A stretch of DNA of 64,000 bases from Mesonia profundi. GTDB lineage: Bacteria > Bacteroidota > Bacteroidia > Flavobacteriales > Flavobacteriaceae. Shown here piece after piece: positions 16,400 to 26,005 of this stretch (its first letter is position 1; every line of letters begins with the position of its first letter). Where the stretch lies: contig NZ_JAVHUL010000015.1 of NCBI RefSeq assembly GCF_031085155.1, positions 3,371-67,370 on the forward strand, read 5' to 3'. A program made the translations under genes and the position numbers. The notes beneath the pieces are model-generated. The model did no database searches, was not told where the DNA came from, and saw only the letters and a program-made list of their open reading frames with translations.

Positions 16400-19300
16400 A
16401 TGATGAAGTATTTGTACATTTTATTTTTTTTAGGAACACTGAGCCTTTCTGCTCAAGAAAAAACTTTGTTGATTCCCGATAATTTTCAGAAAAAATCAGG
16501 TTTTTCTATGGATTCCCAAGCTCAGCAAATCCTTTATATCTCGCAATGGGAAGAGCAAGGAAATGTGGGTTCCTACCAAGTCAAAAGTGTTTCCTATGCC
16601 TCTAGCGGTAAAAATCTAGATTTGTCACAAGTTAACAGAAATGCGATTCCGTCTTCTCCTTTTATAGAACTCGAAAGCACTAAGGCTAGAGATAAAAATT
16701 ATTTTGTGGCTTCAGTGAATCCCTTAGTGAGTCAAAATGGAATGATCAAGCGAATAAGCTCCATTAGCTTTAGTTATACAAAGAGTTCTGGAAGAGCCTT
16801 GTCGGTTTCCAATACACCTTCTATTTCTAATTCAGTATTAGCTTCAGGGCAATGGGCTCGGTTTTATGTGCCCAAAACCGGAGTTTATAAACTATCTAAG
16901 TCTTTTTTAAACAGTTTAGGTGTAGACCTTTCTAATCCTAGTGCTATAAAAATTTATGGTCACGGAGGAGAAATGCTTCCGTTAAGGAATAACGAAAACG
17001 AATTTTATGACCTGCCTCAAATTTCTATTCAGCTCATAGGGGGAGAAGACGGCAGTTTTGACGGAAGTGATTATGTTCTTTTCTATGCCAAGGCCGTACA
17101 TAATTCATGGAATGAAGAAAATGAAACTACGCAAAATCTATATGCAGACCGCTCTTATTATTACATCACTTCTGGCGGTAATCCTGGGTTAAGAGTTTCG
17201 GCTTATGCAGAACCTTCAGGAAATGCCCAGTTAAGTATAGATACTTTTGATGAAGAGCAAATTTATGAAGTAGATGAGTACAGTGTTGCTAAAGCGGGAC
17301 GAAAATGGTTTGGGGATCGCTTTGATGTAGAAAATGAACGATCGTACGAATTTAATTTTAAAAACCGCATCGCCTCAGCACCCGTAAATGTTATACTCGA
17401 TGCTGTAGCGGCATCAGAAAGTAATACCAGTATGGAGGTGTCTGTTAACGGGCAGGGATTAACCAGCTTAACTTTTGGAACTATAAGTGATGATGTGTAT
17501 GCAAAATCAGCAGTAGGAAGCTTAACCAACCAGGCAACGGTGAGTGGGGACGATATTACCTTAGATTTAGTGTATAGCAATGCAGGAAACCCTTCTAGTT
17601 TAGGTTATTTAGATTATTTACGCGTGCAAGCAAAACGTGCACTTAAAGCAGACAATACACAAATGCAGTTTACCTATAAAGAGGCTGCGATGACTTCTGG
17701 TATTGGGCAGTACAATGTACAAAATACCGCTGGCATTTCACAAATATGGGATATCACGAATAGCCAGAATGTAAAAGCTATTTCTAATGTAGGTAATGCG
17801 GGGAGTATGAGTTTTAAAGCGGTGATGGGAGAGAAGCGTACCTATATGGCGATTTCTCCAAATGATTATTATACGCCTTTAAAAGAAGCCAATCCTAAGG
17901 TGGACAATCTTAATTTAAAAGGAAACGTCTTTAAAGACAATCAAGGGAATTTTCAAGACTTGGATTATTTGATTGTAACCAATCAAAGTCTGCTGAATCA
18001 AGCCAATCGCTTAGCGCAATTCAGAAGAGATCAAGATGGATTGGTAGTTAAAGTCGTTTTGGTAGATGATATTTATACCGAGTTTAATTCTGGGAAAAAA
18101 GATATTGGCGCCATTCGTAATTTTATCAAATACATTTATGACAATGCTTCTACCCCTGCAAACCGAATTAAGTACGTAGGGCTTTTTGGGGATGCTTCCG
18201 TAGATTATAAAAATAGGTTGCAAAACAACAACGATATTGTGCCTACTTTTCAAAGCACCTATAGTTTAGCGGTAAGTTCTAGTTCTGCTGCTTCAGATGA
18301 TTTCTACGGAATGATGGATCCCCAAGAAGGCTCTATGGGTATTGCGGATAAATTGGATATTGCCGTGGGGAGAATTTTAGCCGATACACCACAACTTGCA
18401 AAAACATGGGTAGATAAGATTATTGCTTATGAAAATAAAGAATCCTACGGGAGCTGGCGCAACAATTTTGTGCTAATTTCTGATGACGCCGATAACACTG
18501 GTTCTGGAGGTTATGAGATTCAGGAGGCTTTAGATGCGCTGGGAGATAATATTTCTGCTAATAAGCCTTTTATTAACGTTAAAAAAATACATAGTGATGC
18601 GTATCAACAAGTGTCTACCTCTGGAGGATTTAGGTATCCCGAAGTAAATGAAGCCATATCTGATGCTATAGAAGTAGGCGCCAGTGTGATAAATTATTTA
18701 GGACACGGAGGAGAAAATGGATTGGCAACAGAGCGAATTGTAACCGTTCAGGATATAGAAAACTGGGAAAATGAAAATAGGTATAATGTGTTTGTGACCG
18801 TAACCTGTGAGTTTACCCGTTTTGACAACCCGTTACGAGTGTCACCTGGAGAAACCAATTTGTTTCGAGAAAAAAGCGGTTCTGTGGCCATGGTCACCAC
18901 TACGCGTTCTATTGGAGTATCTCCGGGGGTGGCTTTTAATAATGATTTTGCTCCCTTTTTATTTAATTATACTGGCGGAGATGATAGCATTGCCGAAGCA
19001 GTACGAAAAGGAAAAAATACCTTGGGGGGCGGGGGAAGAGTGATTTTTTATTTTGGAGATCCCGCCATGAAATTGCAACTTCCAGATCCTCAAGTAAGAT
19101 TAACCGCCATTAATGATGTTCCCATCGGTCAGTCGATCGACACCATAAAAGCCTTGGGCTATGTAAAAGTGGCTGGAGAGTTAGTCAATGCGGGAGGTGG
19201 AACGTTGAACAATTATAATGGCGAGCTTTCTACGACTATATTTGATAAACGCATTGATAGAACGACCTTAAATAATGATGATAGTGGCTTTTTTGATTTT

Positions 19301-20167
19301 ACCACCTTGGGTGAAATTATCTTTAGAGGAAGAGCTTCGGTAAGTAACGGGAAATTTGAATTTGATTTTGTGGCGCCCAAAGATATCGCGATCCCGGTAG
19401 GAAATGGGAGGGTGAGTTTTTATGCCGAAAAAGGAAATGCGCTGCAAGATAATAAAGGCTATAATAATGATATTCTCGTGGGCGGAATAAATGAAGATGC
19501 CCCTGAAGATAATATAGGGCCAAAAATTAAGTTATATATGAACGACGAAAGTTTTGTTTCGGGGGGGATTACCAATTCTTCTCCTTTTTTACTCGCAAAA
19601 CTGGAAGATGAGAACGGAATTAATACTGCCAGCGGAATAGGTCACGATCTAGTCGCTATTCTTGATGGCGATGAAACCGAACCTTTTGTAGTCAACGATT
19701 TTTATGAAACCGAACTCGATGATTATATGCGTGGATCTGTCAATTATAAATTAAGAGATTTGGATGAGGGATTACATACGCTTAGCTTTAAAGCTTGGGA
19801 TGTATATAATAATTCCAGTACGGCAGAAATCCAATTTATGGTTGCGGGAGATGAAGATTTAAAAATCACCAATGTGTTAAATTATCCGAATCCGTTTCAT
19901 AATTACACCGAATTTTGGTTCAATCACAACCGGCCTTTCGAACCGTTGGACGTACAGGTTCAGGTGTTTACCGTTACGGGGAAAGTAGTCTGGACCAGAA
20001 ATCAGCAAATCAATACCAAAGGATTCTTATCTAGAGAAATTACTTGGAACGGGAAAGATGATTTTGGTGATGCCATAGGAAAAGGGGTCTATATTTATAA
20101 ATTAACTGTAAAATCTATGCTGACCAATAAGAAAGTAGAAAAATTTGAAAAACTCGTTATTCTTTAA
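16400..20167 (+). CDS. porU: Type IX secretion system sortase PorU
   Basis: A 1255-residue, gingipain-like (C25) cysteine protease at the cell surface. It removes the C-terminal signal of T9SS cargo and attaches the cargo to the outer membrane. The signal peptide ends in SLSAQ. The catalytic pair is His769 in YLGHGGENG and Cys803 in TVTCEFTRFDN. The C-terminus has a sorting-type domain starting NYPNPFHNYTEFWFN and ending in KLVIL. I take the ATG at 16400, because an earlier TTG codon only adds one Met. It is divergent from gldJ and lies 43 bp upstream of porV, its known partner. Length fits flavobacterial PorU. Confidence 0.95.
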   Translation: MMKYLYILFFLGTLSLSAQEKTLLIPDNFQKKSGFSMDSQAQQILYISQWEEQGNVGSYQVKSVSYASSGKNLDLSQVNRNAIPSSPFIELESTKARDKNYFVASVNPLVSQNGMIKRISSISFSYTKSSGRALSVSNTPSISNSVLASGQWARFYVPKTGVYKLSKSFLNSLGVDLSNPSAIKIYGHGGEMLPLRNNENEFYDLPQISIQLIGGEDGSFDGSDYVLFYAKAVHNSWNEENETTQNLYADRSYYYITSGGNPGLRVSAYAEPSGNAQLSIDTFDEEQIYEVDEYSVAKAGRKWFGDRFDVENERSYEFNFKNRIASAPVNVILDAVAASESNTSMEVSVNGQGLTSLTFGTISDDVYAKSAVGSLTNQATVSGDDITLDLVYSNAGNPSSLGYLDYLRVQAKRALKADNTQMQFTYKEAAMTSGIGQYNVQNTAGISQIWDITNSQNVKAISNVGNAGSMSFKAVMGEKRTYMAISPNDYYTPLKEANPKVDNLNLKGNVFKDNQGNFQDLDYLIVTNQSLLNQANRLAQFRRDQDGLVVKVVLVDDIYTEFNSGKKDIGAIRNFIKYIYDNASTPANRIKYVGLFGDASVDYKNRLQNNNDIVPTFQSTYSLAVSSSSAASDDFYGMMDPQEGSMGIADKLDIAVGRILADTPQLAKTWVDKIIAYENKESYGSWRNNFVLISDDADNTGSGGYEIQEALDALGDNISANKPFINVKKIHSDAYQQVSTSGGFRYPEVNEAISDAIEVGASVINYLGHGGENGLATERIVTVQDIENWENENRYNVFVTVTCEFTRFDNPLRVSPGETNLFREKSGSVAMVTTTRSIGVSPGVAFNNDFAPFLFNYTGGDDSIAEAVRKGKNTLGGGGRVIFYFGDPAMKLQLPDPQVRLTAINDVPIGQSIDTIKALGYVKVAGELVNAGGGTLNNYNGELSTTIFDKRIDRTTLNNDDSGFFDFTTLGEIIFRGRASVSNGKFEFDFVAPKDIAIPVGNGRVSFYAEKGNALQDNKGYNNDILVGGINEDAPEDNIGPKIKLYMNDESFVSGGITNSSPFLLAKLEDENGINTASGIGHDLVAILDGDETEPFVVNDFYETELDDYMRGSVNYKLRDLDEGLHTLSFKAWDVYNNSSTAEIQFMVAGDEDLKITNVLNYPNPFHNYTEFWFNHNRPFEPLDVQVQVFTVTGKVVWTRNQQINTKGFLSREITWNGKDDFGDAIGKGVYIYKLTVKSMLTNKKVEKFEKLVIL

Positions 20168-20182
20168 TCTCGAATAAAACTA

Positions 20183-20190
20183 TATATTTG
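20183..20190 (+). promoter_or_regulatory. Probable -7 box of porV
   Basis: TATATTTG in the short porU-porV gap, 20 bp before the porV ATG. I see no good -33 box. It suggests porV can be transcribed apart from porU. Confidence 0.5.
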
Positions 20191-20210
20191 CAACCATTTT
20201 AAGAAACTAT

Positions 20211-21383
20211 ATGAAAAATATAACAGTATTCCTCTTAGGAACTATCGCCTTATTTAGCTATAACGCAAACGCACAAAATGAGCAGCCTGCGCCCACCATT
20301 AAAGACCGGGTAATTACCACTGGGGTTCCCTTTCTTTTAATATCTGGAGATGCTCGAGCTTCTGGAATGGGAGATCAAGGGGTGGCTACTCCTGTAGATG
20401 TGTATGCTCAACAATGGAATCCTGCTAAGTACGCTTTCGCGGAAAAGCAACAAGGGGTAGGACTTTCGTACGTACCTTATTTAAGAGAGTTAGTCACCGA
20501 TATTAATCTAGGAGTGCTTTCGTACTATAATCGTTTTAGCGAACGTAGTGCGGTATCTGCAAGCTTACGTTACTTTGGTCAGGGGGAAATCGAATTAAGA
20601 GAAACGCCAGACCAAGCACCACAAATTGTAGAACCTAATGAATTAGGTTTGGATATATCTTATGCCTTACGTTTAGGAGAAGAAATCTCGATGGCGGTAA
20701 CCGGGCGTTACATTCGTTCAGATTTAAGAATACCAGGTCTTAATGGAGATGCCAGTGCAGCCAATTCCTTTGGCGTAGATGTTTCTGCTTTTTACCAAAG
20801 TGAAGAGATTGCTTATAATGATTTTAATGGCCGTTGGCGTGGAGGTGTAAATATTTCTAACATAGGACCAAAAATAAAATATGACGACGCAGGATCAGAA
20901 AGTTTTATTCCTACTAACTTTAAAGCAGGATTAGGCTTTGATTTCATCTTAGATGCTTCCAATACGATTGGTGCCTATGGGGAATTTAATAAATTATTGG
21001 TACCTACGCCGAGTGATTCTAATGGAGACAATAGAATCAACTCAGAAGATGATTGGTACAACGAAAGCTCTTTTGGCTCTATTTTCTCTTCTTGGGGAGA
21101 TGCACCAGATGGGTTTAGTGAAGAGATAAAAGAAATCACCTGGTCTTTAGGAGCAGAATATTGGTACGAAGATAGTTTTGCTTTCCGTGTAGGATACTTT
21201 AATGAAAGTGAAGACAAAGGATTTAGAAAGTTTTTAACCTTAGGGGCTGGGTTTAAATATTCTATTACTCAAATTGACGTTTCTTACTTGTTCTCTACTT
21301 CAAAAGCGGTAGCAAATCCATTAGAAGGGACCTTAAGATTTAGTTTGTCTTTTAATTTTGGAGAAGACTATAGCGAATACTAA
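20211..21383 (+). CDS. porV: Type IX secretion system outer-membrane protein PorV
   Basis: A 390-residue outer-membrane beta-barrel of the FadL-like class, the shuttle protein that brings T9SS cargo from the translocon to PorU. The signal peptide ends in NANAQ. The mature start has the GVPFLLISGDARASGMGDQGVATPVD-type block typical of PorV/PorQ, and later beta-strands alternate polar and aromatic residues up to a C-terminal FSLSFNFGEDY. It is 43 bp after porU and has its own likely -7 box and a strong terminator. Confidence 0.95.
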   Translation: MKNITVFLLGTIALFSYNANAQNEQPAPTIKDRVITTGVPFLLISGDARASGMGDQGVATPVDVYAQQWNPAKYAFAEKQQGVGLSYVPYLRELVTDINLGVLSYYNRFSERSAVSASLRYFGQGEIELRETPDQAPQIVEPNELGLDISYALRLGEEISMAVTGRYIRSDLRIPGLNGDASAANSFGVDVSAFYQSEEIAYNDFNGRWRGGVNISNIGPKIKYDDAGSESFIPTNFKAGLGFDFILDASNTIGAYGEFNKLLVPTPSDSNGDNRINSEDDWYNESSFGSIFSSWGDAPDGFSEEIKEITWSLGAEYWYEDSFAFRVGYFNESEDKGFRKFLTLGAGFKYSITQIDVSYLFSTSKAVANPLEGTLRFSLSFNFGEDYSEY

Positions 21384-21410
21384 AGCATCAGTTTTAAGAT
21401 AGTTTTAAAA

Positions 21411-21437
21411 TGCCGAATTGCAATTCGGCATTTTTTT
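21411..21437 (+). terminator. Intrinsic terminator of porV
   Basis: The perfect palindrome TGCCGAATTGCAATTCGGCA is followed by seven T. Confidence 0.95.
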
Positions 21438-21467
21438 GCTTTATATTGTTGCGCCAAAAAAAATAAG

Positions 21468-21950
21468 ATGAAAGAGAAAAAAATAACCACCACGGTTCAA
21501 GTTTTTGATACTATAGAAGAATTGCCGCCAGAGGTAAGGCTTCTTATGAAGAAAGCTCAAGCGATAAGAGATCAAGCTTATGCCCCTTATTCTAAATTTA
21601 AAGTAGGAGCGGCCATCCAATTGGAAGATGAGGTAATCGTGACGGGAAGTAACCAAGAAAATGCAGCCTATCCTTCAGGATTATGTGCAGAGCGTACCGC
21701 TATTTTTTACGCAGGATCTCAGTATCCTCATAAGAAAATGAAAACCATGGCTATTTGCATCAAGTCTTCTGCAAAAGTGGTGACCGAGCCTATTGCACCT
21801 TGTGGCGCATGTAGGCAAACCATTGCAGAATATGAGGTCAAACAAGACCAACCTATAGAAATTTACTTTATGGGAGAAGAAGGGAAGATCATCAAGGCAA
21901 AAGCATTGTTAGATTTGTTACCTTTGGCTTTTGATGCCAGTTTTTTATAA
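21468..21950 (+). CDS. cdd: Cytidine deaminase
   Basis: A 160-residue cytoplasmic zinc enzyme that deaminates cytidine and deoxycytidine in pyrimidine salvage. Zinc ligands are visible as Cys73 in GLCAERTA (Glu75 is the proton shuttle) and Cys112 and Cys115 in APCGACRQ. Length fits the homotetrameric short class with a slightly extended N-terminus. Position between porV and pdhA is conserved in many flavobacteria. Confidence 0.96.
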   Translation: MKEKKITTTVQVFDTIEELPPEVRLLMKKAQAIRDQAYAPYSKFKVGAAIQLEDEVIVTGSNQENAAYPSGLCAERTAIFYAGSQYPHKKMKTMAICIKSSAKVVTEPIAPCGACRQTIAEYEVKQDQPIEIYFMGEEGKIIKAKALLDLLPLAFDASFL

Positions 21951-22047
21951 ATATAAATTTTAATGCACTAAAGAGTTTTTCCTTTAGTAGTTATTATATT
22001 ATTTTTGTTTCTCGCTAAAAATGGCTTAGCGGTAAAATATAATTTTC

Positions 22048-23046
22048 ATGAAAGAAATCACCAAGGAGACTTACCTTAAATGGTATGAAGACATGTTTTT
22101 CTGGCGTAAGTTTGAAGACAAGCTAGCGCAAGTATATATTCAACAAAAAGTACGTGGGTTTTTGCACTTATATAACGGTCAAGAAGGAATTTTGGCTGGT
22201 GCGTTGCATGCGATGGACTTAGATAAAGATAGAATGATTACTGCTTACCGTAATCACGTTCAACCTATTGGGATGGGAGTAGATCCTCGAAAAGTAATGG
22301 CAGAACTTTACGGAAAAAAAACAGGAACGTCTCAAGGTATGGGAGGTTCTATGCATATTTTCTCTAAAGAACACCGTTTTTATGGAGGTCACGGGATTGT
22401 AGGAGGTCAAATTCCTTTAGGTGCTGGGATCGCTTTTGGTGACAAGTACTTTAATAGAGACAATGTAACCCTTACGTTTTTTGGCGATGGTGCGGCAAGA
22501 CAAGGTACGCTTCACGAAGCCTTTAATATGGCGATGAACTGGAAACTACCCGTAGTATTTTGTGTAGAAAACAATGGGTATGCCATGGGAACTTCTGTAA
22601 AGAGAACTTCTAATCACGAAGATATTTGGAAACTAGGTCTAGGTTATGAAATGCCTTGCGGACCTGTAGATGCCATGAACCCAGAGAAAGTGGCAGAAGC
22701 GATGAGTGAAGCCATTGATAGAGCTAGATCTGGCGGTGGCCCCACCTTTTTAGATTTAAAAACCTATCGTTACCGCGGACACTCTATGAGTGATGCTCAA
22801 AAATATAGAACCAAAGATGAGGTGAAAGAGTATCAAAAAATTGATCCGATTAGCCAAGTTTTAGAAAAAATTAAAGAAAACGATTGGGCAACCGAGGAGG
22901 AGATAAAAACCATCGATAAGCGAGTGAAAGATTTAGTGACTGAATGTGAGAAATTCGCAGACGAATCTGAATATCCAGAAACTAGCTTAATGTACGATGC
23001 GGTTTACGAACAAGAAGATTACCCTTTCACGCCTCATAAAATATAA
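22048..23046 (+). CDS. pdhA: Pyruvate dehydrogenase E1 component, alpha subunit
   Basis: A 332-residue thiamine-diphosphate subunit of the pyruvate dehydrogenase complex that decarboxylates pyruvate. The ThDP-binding motif runs from FFGDGAARQGTLHEAFNMA (near 148) to VVFCVENNGYAMGTS. The phosphorylation-loop-like YRYRGHSMSDAQKYRT is near 243. The beta subunit is not next to it. The following gene, 5 bp away, is the E2 component, so the E1-beta gene must lie elsewhere. A TATTTTTG -7 box is at 22000-22007. Confidence 0.95.
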   Translation: MKEITKETYLKWYEDMFFWRKFEDKLAQVYIQQKVRGFLHLYNGQEGILAGALHAMDLDKDRMITAYRNHVQPIGMGVDPRKVMAELYGKKTGTSQGMGGSMHIFSKEHRFYGGHGIVGGQIPLGAGIAFGDKYFNRDNVTLTFFGDGAARQGTLHEAFNMAMNWKLPVVFCVENNGYAMGTSVKRTSNHEDIWKLGLGYEMPCGPVDAMNPEKVAEAMSEAIDRARSGGGPTFLDLKTYRYRGHSMSDAQKYRTKDEVKEYQKIDPISQVLEKIKENDWATEEEIKTIDKRVKDLVTECEKFADESEYPETSLMYDAVYEQEDYPFTPHKI

Positions 23047-23051
23047 TTCTT

Positions 23052-24782
23052 ATGGCAGAAGTAATTAAAATGCCTCGTTTAAGCGACACCATGGAAGAAG
23101 GTACGGTGGCACAATGGCTTAAACAAAAAGGGGATCAAGTAGAAGAAGGAGATATTCTAGCCGAAATTGAAACCGATAAGGCTACCATGGAGTTTGAGTC
23201 TTTCTATGAAGGAACCTTGCTTCATATTGGCGTTGCCGAAGGGGATTCTGCTCCGGTAGATCAACTCTTGGCCATTATTGGAGAAGAAGGAGAAGATATT
23301 TCTGAAATCTTAGAGAAAGAAAATTCAGCTCAAGCGGAAGATTCCGATAAGAAGGAAGATGAAAAGGATTCTAAAGAAGAGGAAGGTTCTACTGAAGAAA
23401 ACAAGAAAGACGAGAACGATGAATCTGAGGAAGATTCAGATGAGTCTGAAGAAGATTCAGAAGAAGACAGCGATGATAACGAAATTCCAGAAGGCGTAGA
23501 AGTGGTGAAAATGCCACGTCTAAGCGATACGATGGAAGAAGGTACGGTTGCGACTTGGTTAAAGCAAGAAGGAGATCAAGTAGAGGAAGGAGAGATCCTA
23601 GCCGAAATTGAAACCGATAAAGCGACGATGGAGTTTGAGTCTTTCTATGAAGGAACCTTGCTTCATATTGGCGTAGCCGAAGGCGAAACTGCTGCGGTAG
23701 ATGCTGTGTTGGCCGTAATTGGACCAGAAGGAACCGATGTTTCTGCCGTGCTCAAAGGCACTGGTAGTGACAAAAATAAATCTTCTAAGCGTAAAAAAGA
23801 TAAGGATTCTAAAGATAGTAAAGAGAATAAAGACGATTCAGAAGAAAGTGAATCTAATGAAAGACAGCATGAAGATGCCAGCGGCGATCGAATCTTTGCG
23901 TCTCCCTTAGCTAAAAAAATGGCTTCAGATAAAGGCATCGATTTAGGAACGGTAAAGGGTTCTGGCGAAAACGGTCGTGTGGTTAAGAAAGACATCGAAA
24001 ACTATACGCCTAAAAAACAAGATGCTTCCGCGAAAGCGAAATCAGAAAAACCGGCTCCAGAAGCAGAAAGTCAAGTGCAAACGTATACGCCTGCAGGCGA
24101 AGAAAGTTTTGAGGAAATCAAAAACTCTCAAATGCGTAAAACCATTGCCAAGCGATTAGGAGAATCTAAATTTACGGCACCACATTACTACTTAACGGTA
24201 GAAGTGAATATGGAAAATGCGATGCTTTCTCGCAAGCAAATTAACGCCTTACCAGATACGAAAGTGTCTTACAATGATATGGTGATAAAAGCGTCAGCAA
24301 TAGCTTTGAGAAAACACCCTCGAGTGAATTCACAATGGACTGGCGATACCACAAAAATTGCAAAGCACATTCATATTGGAGTTGCTGTAGCAGTAGATGA
24401 AGGTTTAGTGGTTCCTGTGCTTAATTTTGCAGACCAAATGAGTATGACTCAAATTGGAGGAAATGTAAAGGAATTGGCAGGAAAAGCACGTAATAAAAAA
24501 TTACAACCTAAAGAGATGGAAGGAAGTACCTTTACCGTTTCTAACTTAGGTATGTTTGGAATTACAGAATTTACCAGTATCATCAATCAGCCTAACTCCG
24601 CTATTTTATCGGTGGGAGCGATTGTAGAAAAACCAGTGGTAAAAGAAGGTCAGATTGTTGTGGGGAATACCATGAAGGTAACCTTGGCTTGTGATCATAG
24701 AACGGTAGATGGCGCCACAGGAGCTAAATTTTTAGAAACTTTAAAGCGTTATTTAGAAAATCCAGTAACGATGTTGGCTTAA
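23052..24782 (+). CDS. pdhC: Pyruvate dehydrogenase E2, dihydrolipoamide acetyltransferase with two lipoyl domains
   Basis: A 576-residue core subunit that takes the acetyl group onto lipoyl-lysine and transfers it to CoA. Two lipoyl domains carry lipoyl-lysines at Lys43 and Lys190, both in IETDKATMEF. They are separated by very acidic linkers (Asp/Glu/Ser-rich, about 95-148 and 235-275). An E1/E3-binding domain is near 285-320 (ASPLAKKMASDKGIDL), and the catalytic acyltransferase domain ends with CDHRTVDGATG, where His549 is the active-site residue. The two lipoyl domains are almost identical at DNA level over a 47-bp stretch (23187-23233 and 23628-23674). It is co-transcribed with pdhA and followed by a terminator. 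Confidence 0.95.
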   Translation: MAEVIKMPRLSDTMEEGTVAQWLKQKGDQVEEGDILAEIETDKATMEFESFYEGTLLHIGVAEGDSAPVDQLLAIIGEEGEDISEILEKENSAQAEDSDKKEDEKDSKEEEGSTEENKKDENDESEEDSDESEEDSEEDSDDNEIPEGVEVVKMPRLSDTMEEGTVATWLKQEGDQVEEGEILAEIETDKATMEFESFYEGTLLHIGVAEGETAAVDAVLAVIGPEGTDVSAVLKGTGSDKNKSSKRKKDKDSKDSKENKDDSEESESNERQHEDASGDRIFASPLAKKMASDKGIDLGTVKGSGENGRVVKKDIENYTPKKQDASAKAKSEKPAPEAESQVQTYTPAGEESFEEIKNSQMRKTIAKRLGESKFTAPHYYLTVEVNMENAMLSRKQINALPDTKVSYNDMVIKASAIALRKHPRVNSQWTGDTTKIAKHIHIGVAVAVDEGLVVPVLNFADQMSMTQIGGNVKELAGKARNKKLQPKEMEGSTFTVSNLGMFGITEFTSIINQPNSAILSVGAIVEKPVVKEGQIVVGNTMKVTLACDHRTVDGATGAKFLETLKRYLENPVTMLA

Positions 24783-24855
24783 GTCGCTTAGAAAAAGATC
24801 TTAAATTTTAATTGATATCCATTTAGCACCCAGTGTAATCAAATAATAATTCCGA

Positions 24856-24925
24856 TGTCACGTCGTGTGCCAGCCCGAAAGAATTCATTCTGGCGGGGAG
24901 TCGAGACGAAAGGCTCAAGGTGACA
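24856..24925 (+). repeat. Dispersed intergenic palindrome
   Basis: GCCAGCCCGAAAGAATTCATTC followed by TGGCGGGGAGTCGAGAC is related to the CCTGCCCGACTAG...CAGGCGGG units at 12073. GGTGACA on its right side resembles the TCGA...TGACA repeat class. It fills most of the 243-bp pdhC-peptidase gap. Confidence 0.5.
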
Positions 24926-24982
24926 AATAATAATTTTGGATTGAAAGCAGATATACAAATTTGTAAAATATAGAATACCTTA

Positions 24983-25014
24983 AAAATCCCGCTCTAAAAA
25001 GCGGGATTTTTTTA
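24983..25014 (+). terminator. Intrinsic terminator after pdhC
   Basis: AATCCCGC and GCGGGATT arms around TCTAAAAA, followed by seven T. It lies 200 bp after the pdhC stop and 12 bp before the next start. Confidence 0.9.
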
Positions 25015-25025
25015 TCTTTAGCGCT

Positions 25026-26000
25026 ATGAGAAAAATGATATATTTAATTGCTTTAGTAGCCATTACCGCTTGCGCGCAGAAACCGGGAACCCAATCTATA
25101 GATTCATCGGTTAAAACTGAAAACTATGAATTTCAAGAAAGCGATCTAAAAAAATCGCTTCAGTTTTTTAGCTCAGACGAATTGTTGGGAAGAAACACGG
25201 GAAGTGAAGGCATTGAAACCGCTGCCACCTACGCCGAGGAGGTGTTTAAAGACTATAATTTAAAACCTTATTATACCAGTTATAGAGATTCTTTTGAGGT
25301 AAAAGACAAAACAGGATATAATGTAGTTGCATTTAAAGAAGGTACAGATCCGCAATTAAAAGATGAAATTATTGTGCTGGGAGCACATTATGATCATATT
25401 GGGCTGCAAACCGAAAGTGCGAAAATTATTAATAAGGATTCCATCGCCAATGGAGCCAATGATAATGCTGCAGGAAGTGTGGCTATCTTAGAAATGGCGA
25501 AGTACTTTTCTTCTCGAGATACCAAGAGAAGTATCATGTTTGTACTTTTTTCTGCAGAAGAATTGGGACTTTTAGGTTCTACGCATTTGGCGAAGCGCTT
25601 AAAGAAAGAAGATGCCCCTGTTTATTTTATGCTTAATTTCGAGATGATTGGCGTTCCCTTGCCGCATCAAGATTATTTGGCTTACCTCACGGGCTTTGAT
25701 AATTCTACTTTAGCCGAAAGTTTTAATCAAAAAACAGGAAAGAATACCTTTGGATTTTTTGAAAAAGCAAAGTCTTTCCAGTTGTTTAAGCGAAGTGATA
25801 ACTATCCTTTTTACCAAGAGTTAAACGTGCCTGCACAAACCTTGTGTACGTTTGATTTTGAAAATTACCCTTATTATCATCACGTAGATGATGAGATTGA
25901 ATTTTTGGATATGAAGCATATGCTACATTTATTAGAAGAAGTGGCGACAGGAGTAGAAGCTTTGGCGAATGAAAACGATAAATCTATCCGATTAAAATAA
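25026..26000 (+). CDS. M28 family zinc peptidase lipoprotein
   Basis: A 324-residue exported aminopeptidase-type metalloenzyme. The N-terminal lipobox AITAC makes Cys16 the lipid anchor. Metal ligands of the M28 fold are visible in order: GAHYDHIG, GANDNAAGSVA, SAEELGLLGS (Glu base and ligand), NFEMIG and YYHHVDDE near the C-terminus. It probably trims peptides in the periplasm or at the surface. The substrate cannot be told. It starts immediately after a terminator and is followed 5 bp later by an SDR gene, so it heads the run of close genes to 28392. Confidence 0.9.
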   Translation: MRKMIYLIALVAITACAQKPGTQSIDSSVKTENYEFQESDLKKSLQFFSSDELLGRNTGSEGIETAATYAEEVFKDYNLKPYYTSYRDSFEVKDKTGYNVVAFKEGTDPQLKDEIIVLGAHYDHIGLQTESAKIINKDSIANGANDNAAGSVAILEMAKYFSSRDTKRSIMFVLFSAEELGLLGSTHLAKRLKKEDAPVYFMLNFEMIGVPLPHQDYLAYLTGFDNSTLAESFNQKTGKNTFGFFEKAKSFQLFKRSDNYPFYQELNVPAQTLCTFDFENYPYYHHVDDEIEFLDMKHMLHLLEEVATGVEALANENDKSIRLK

Positions 26001-26005
26001 TTGAA

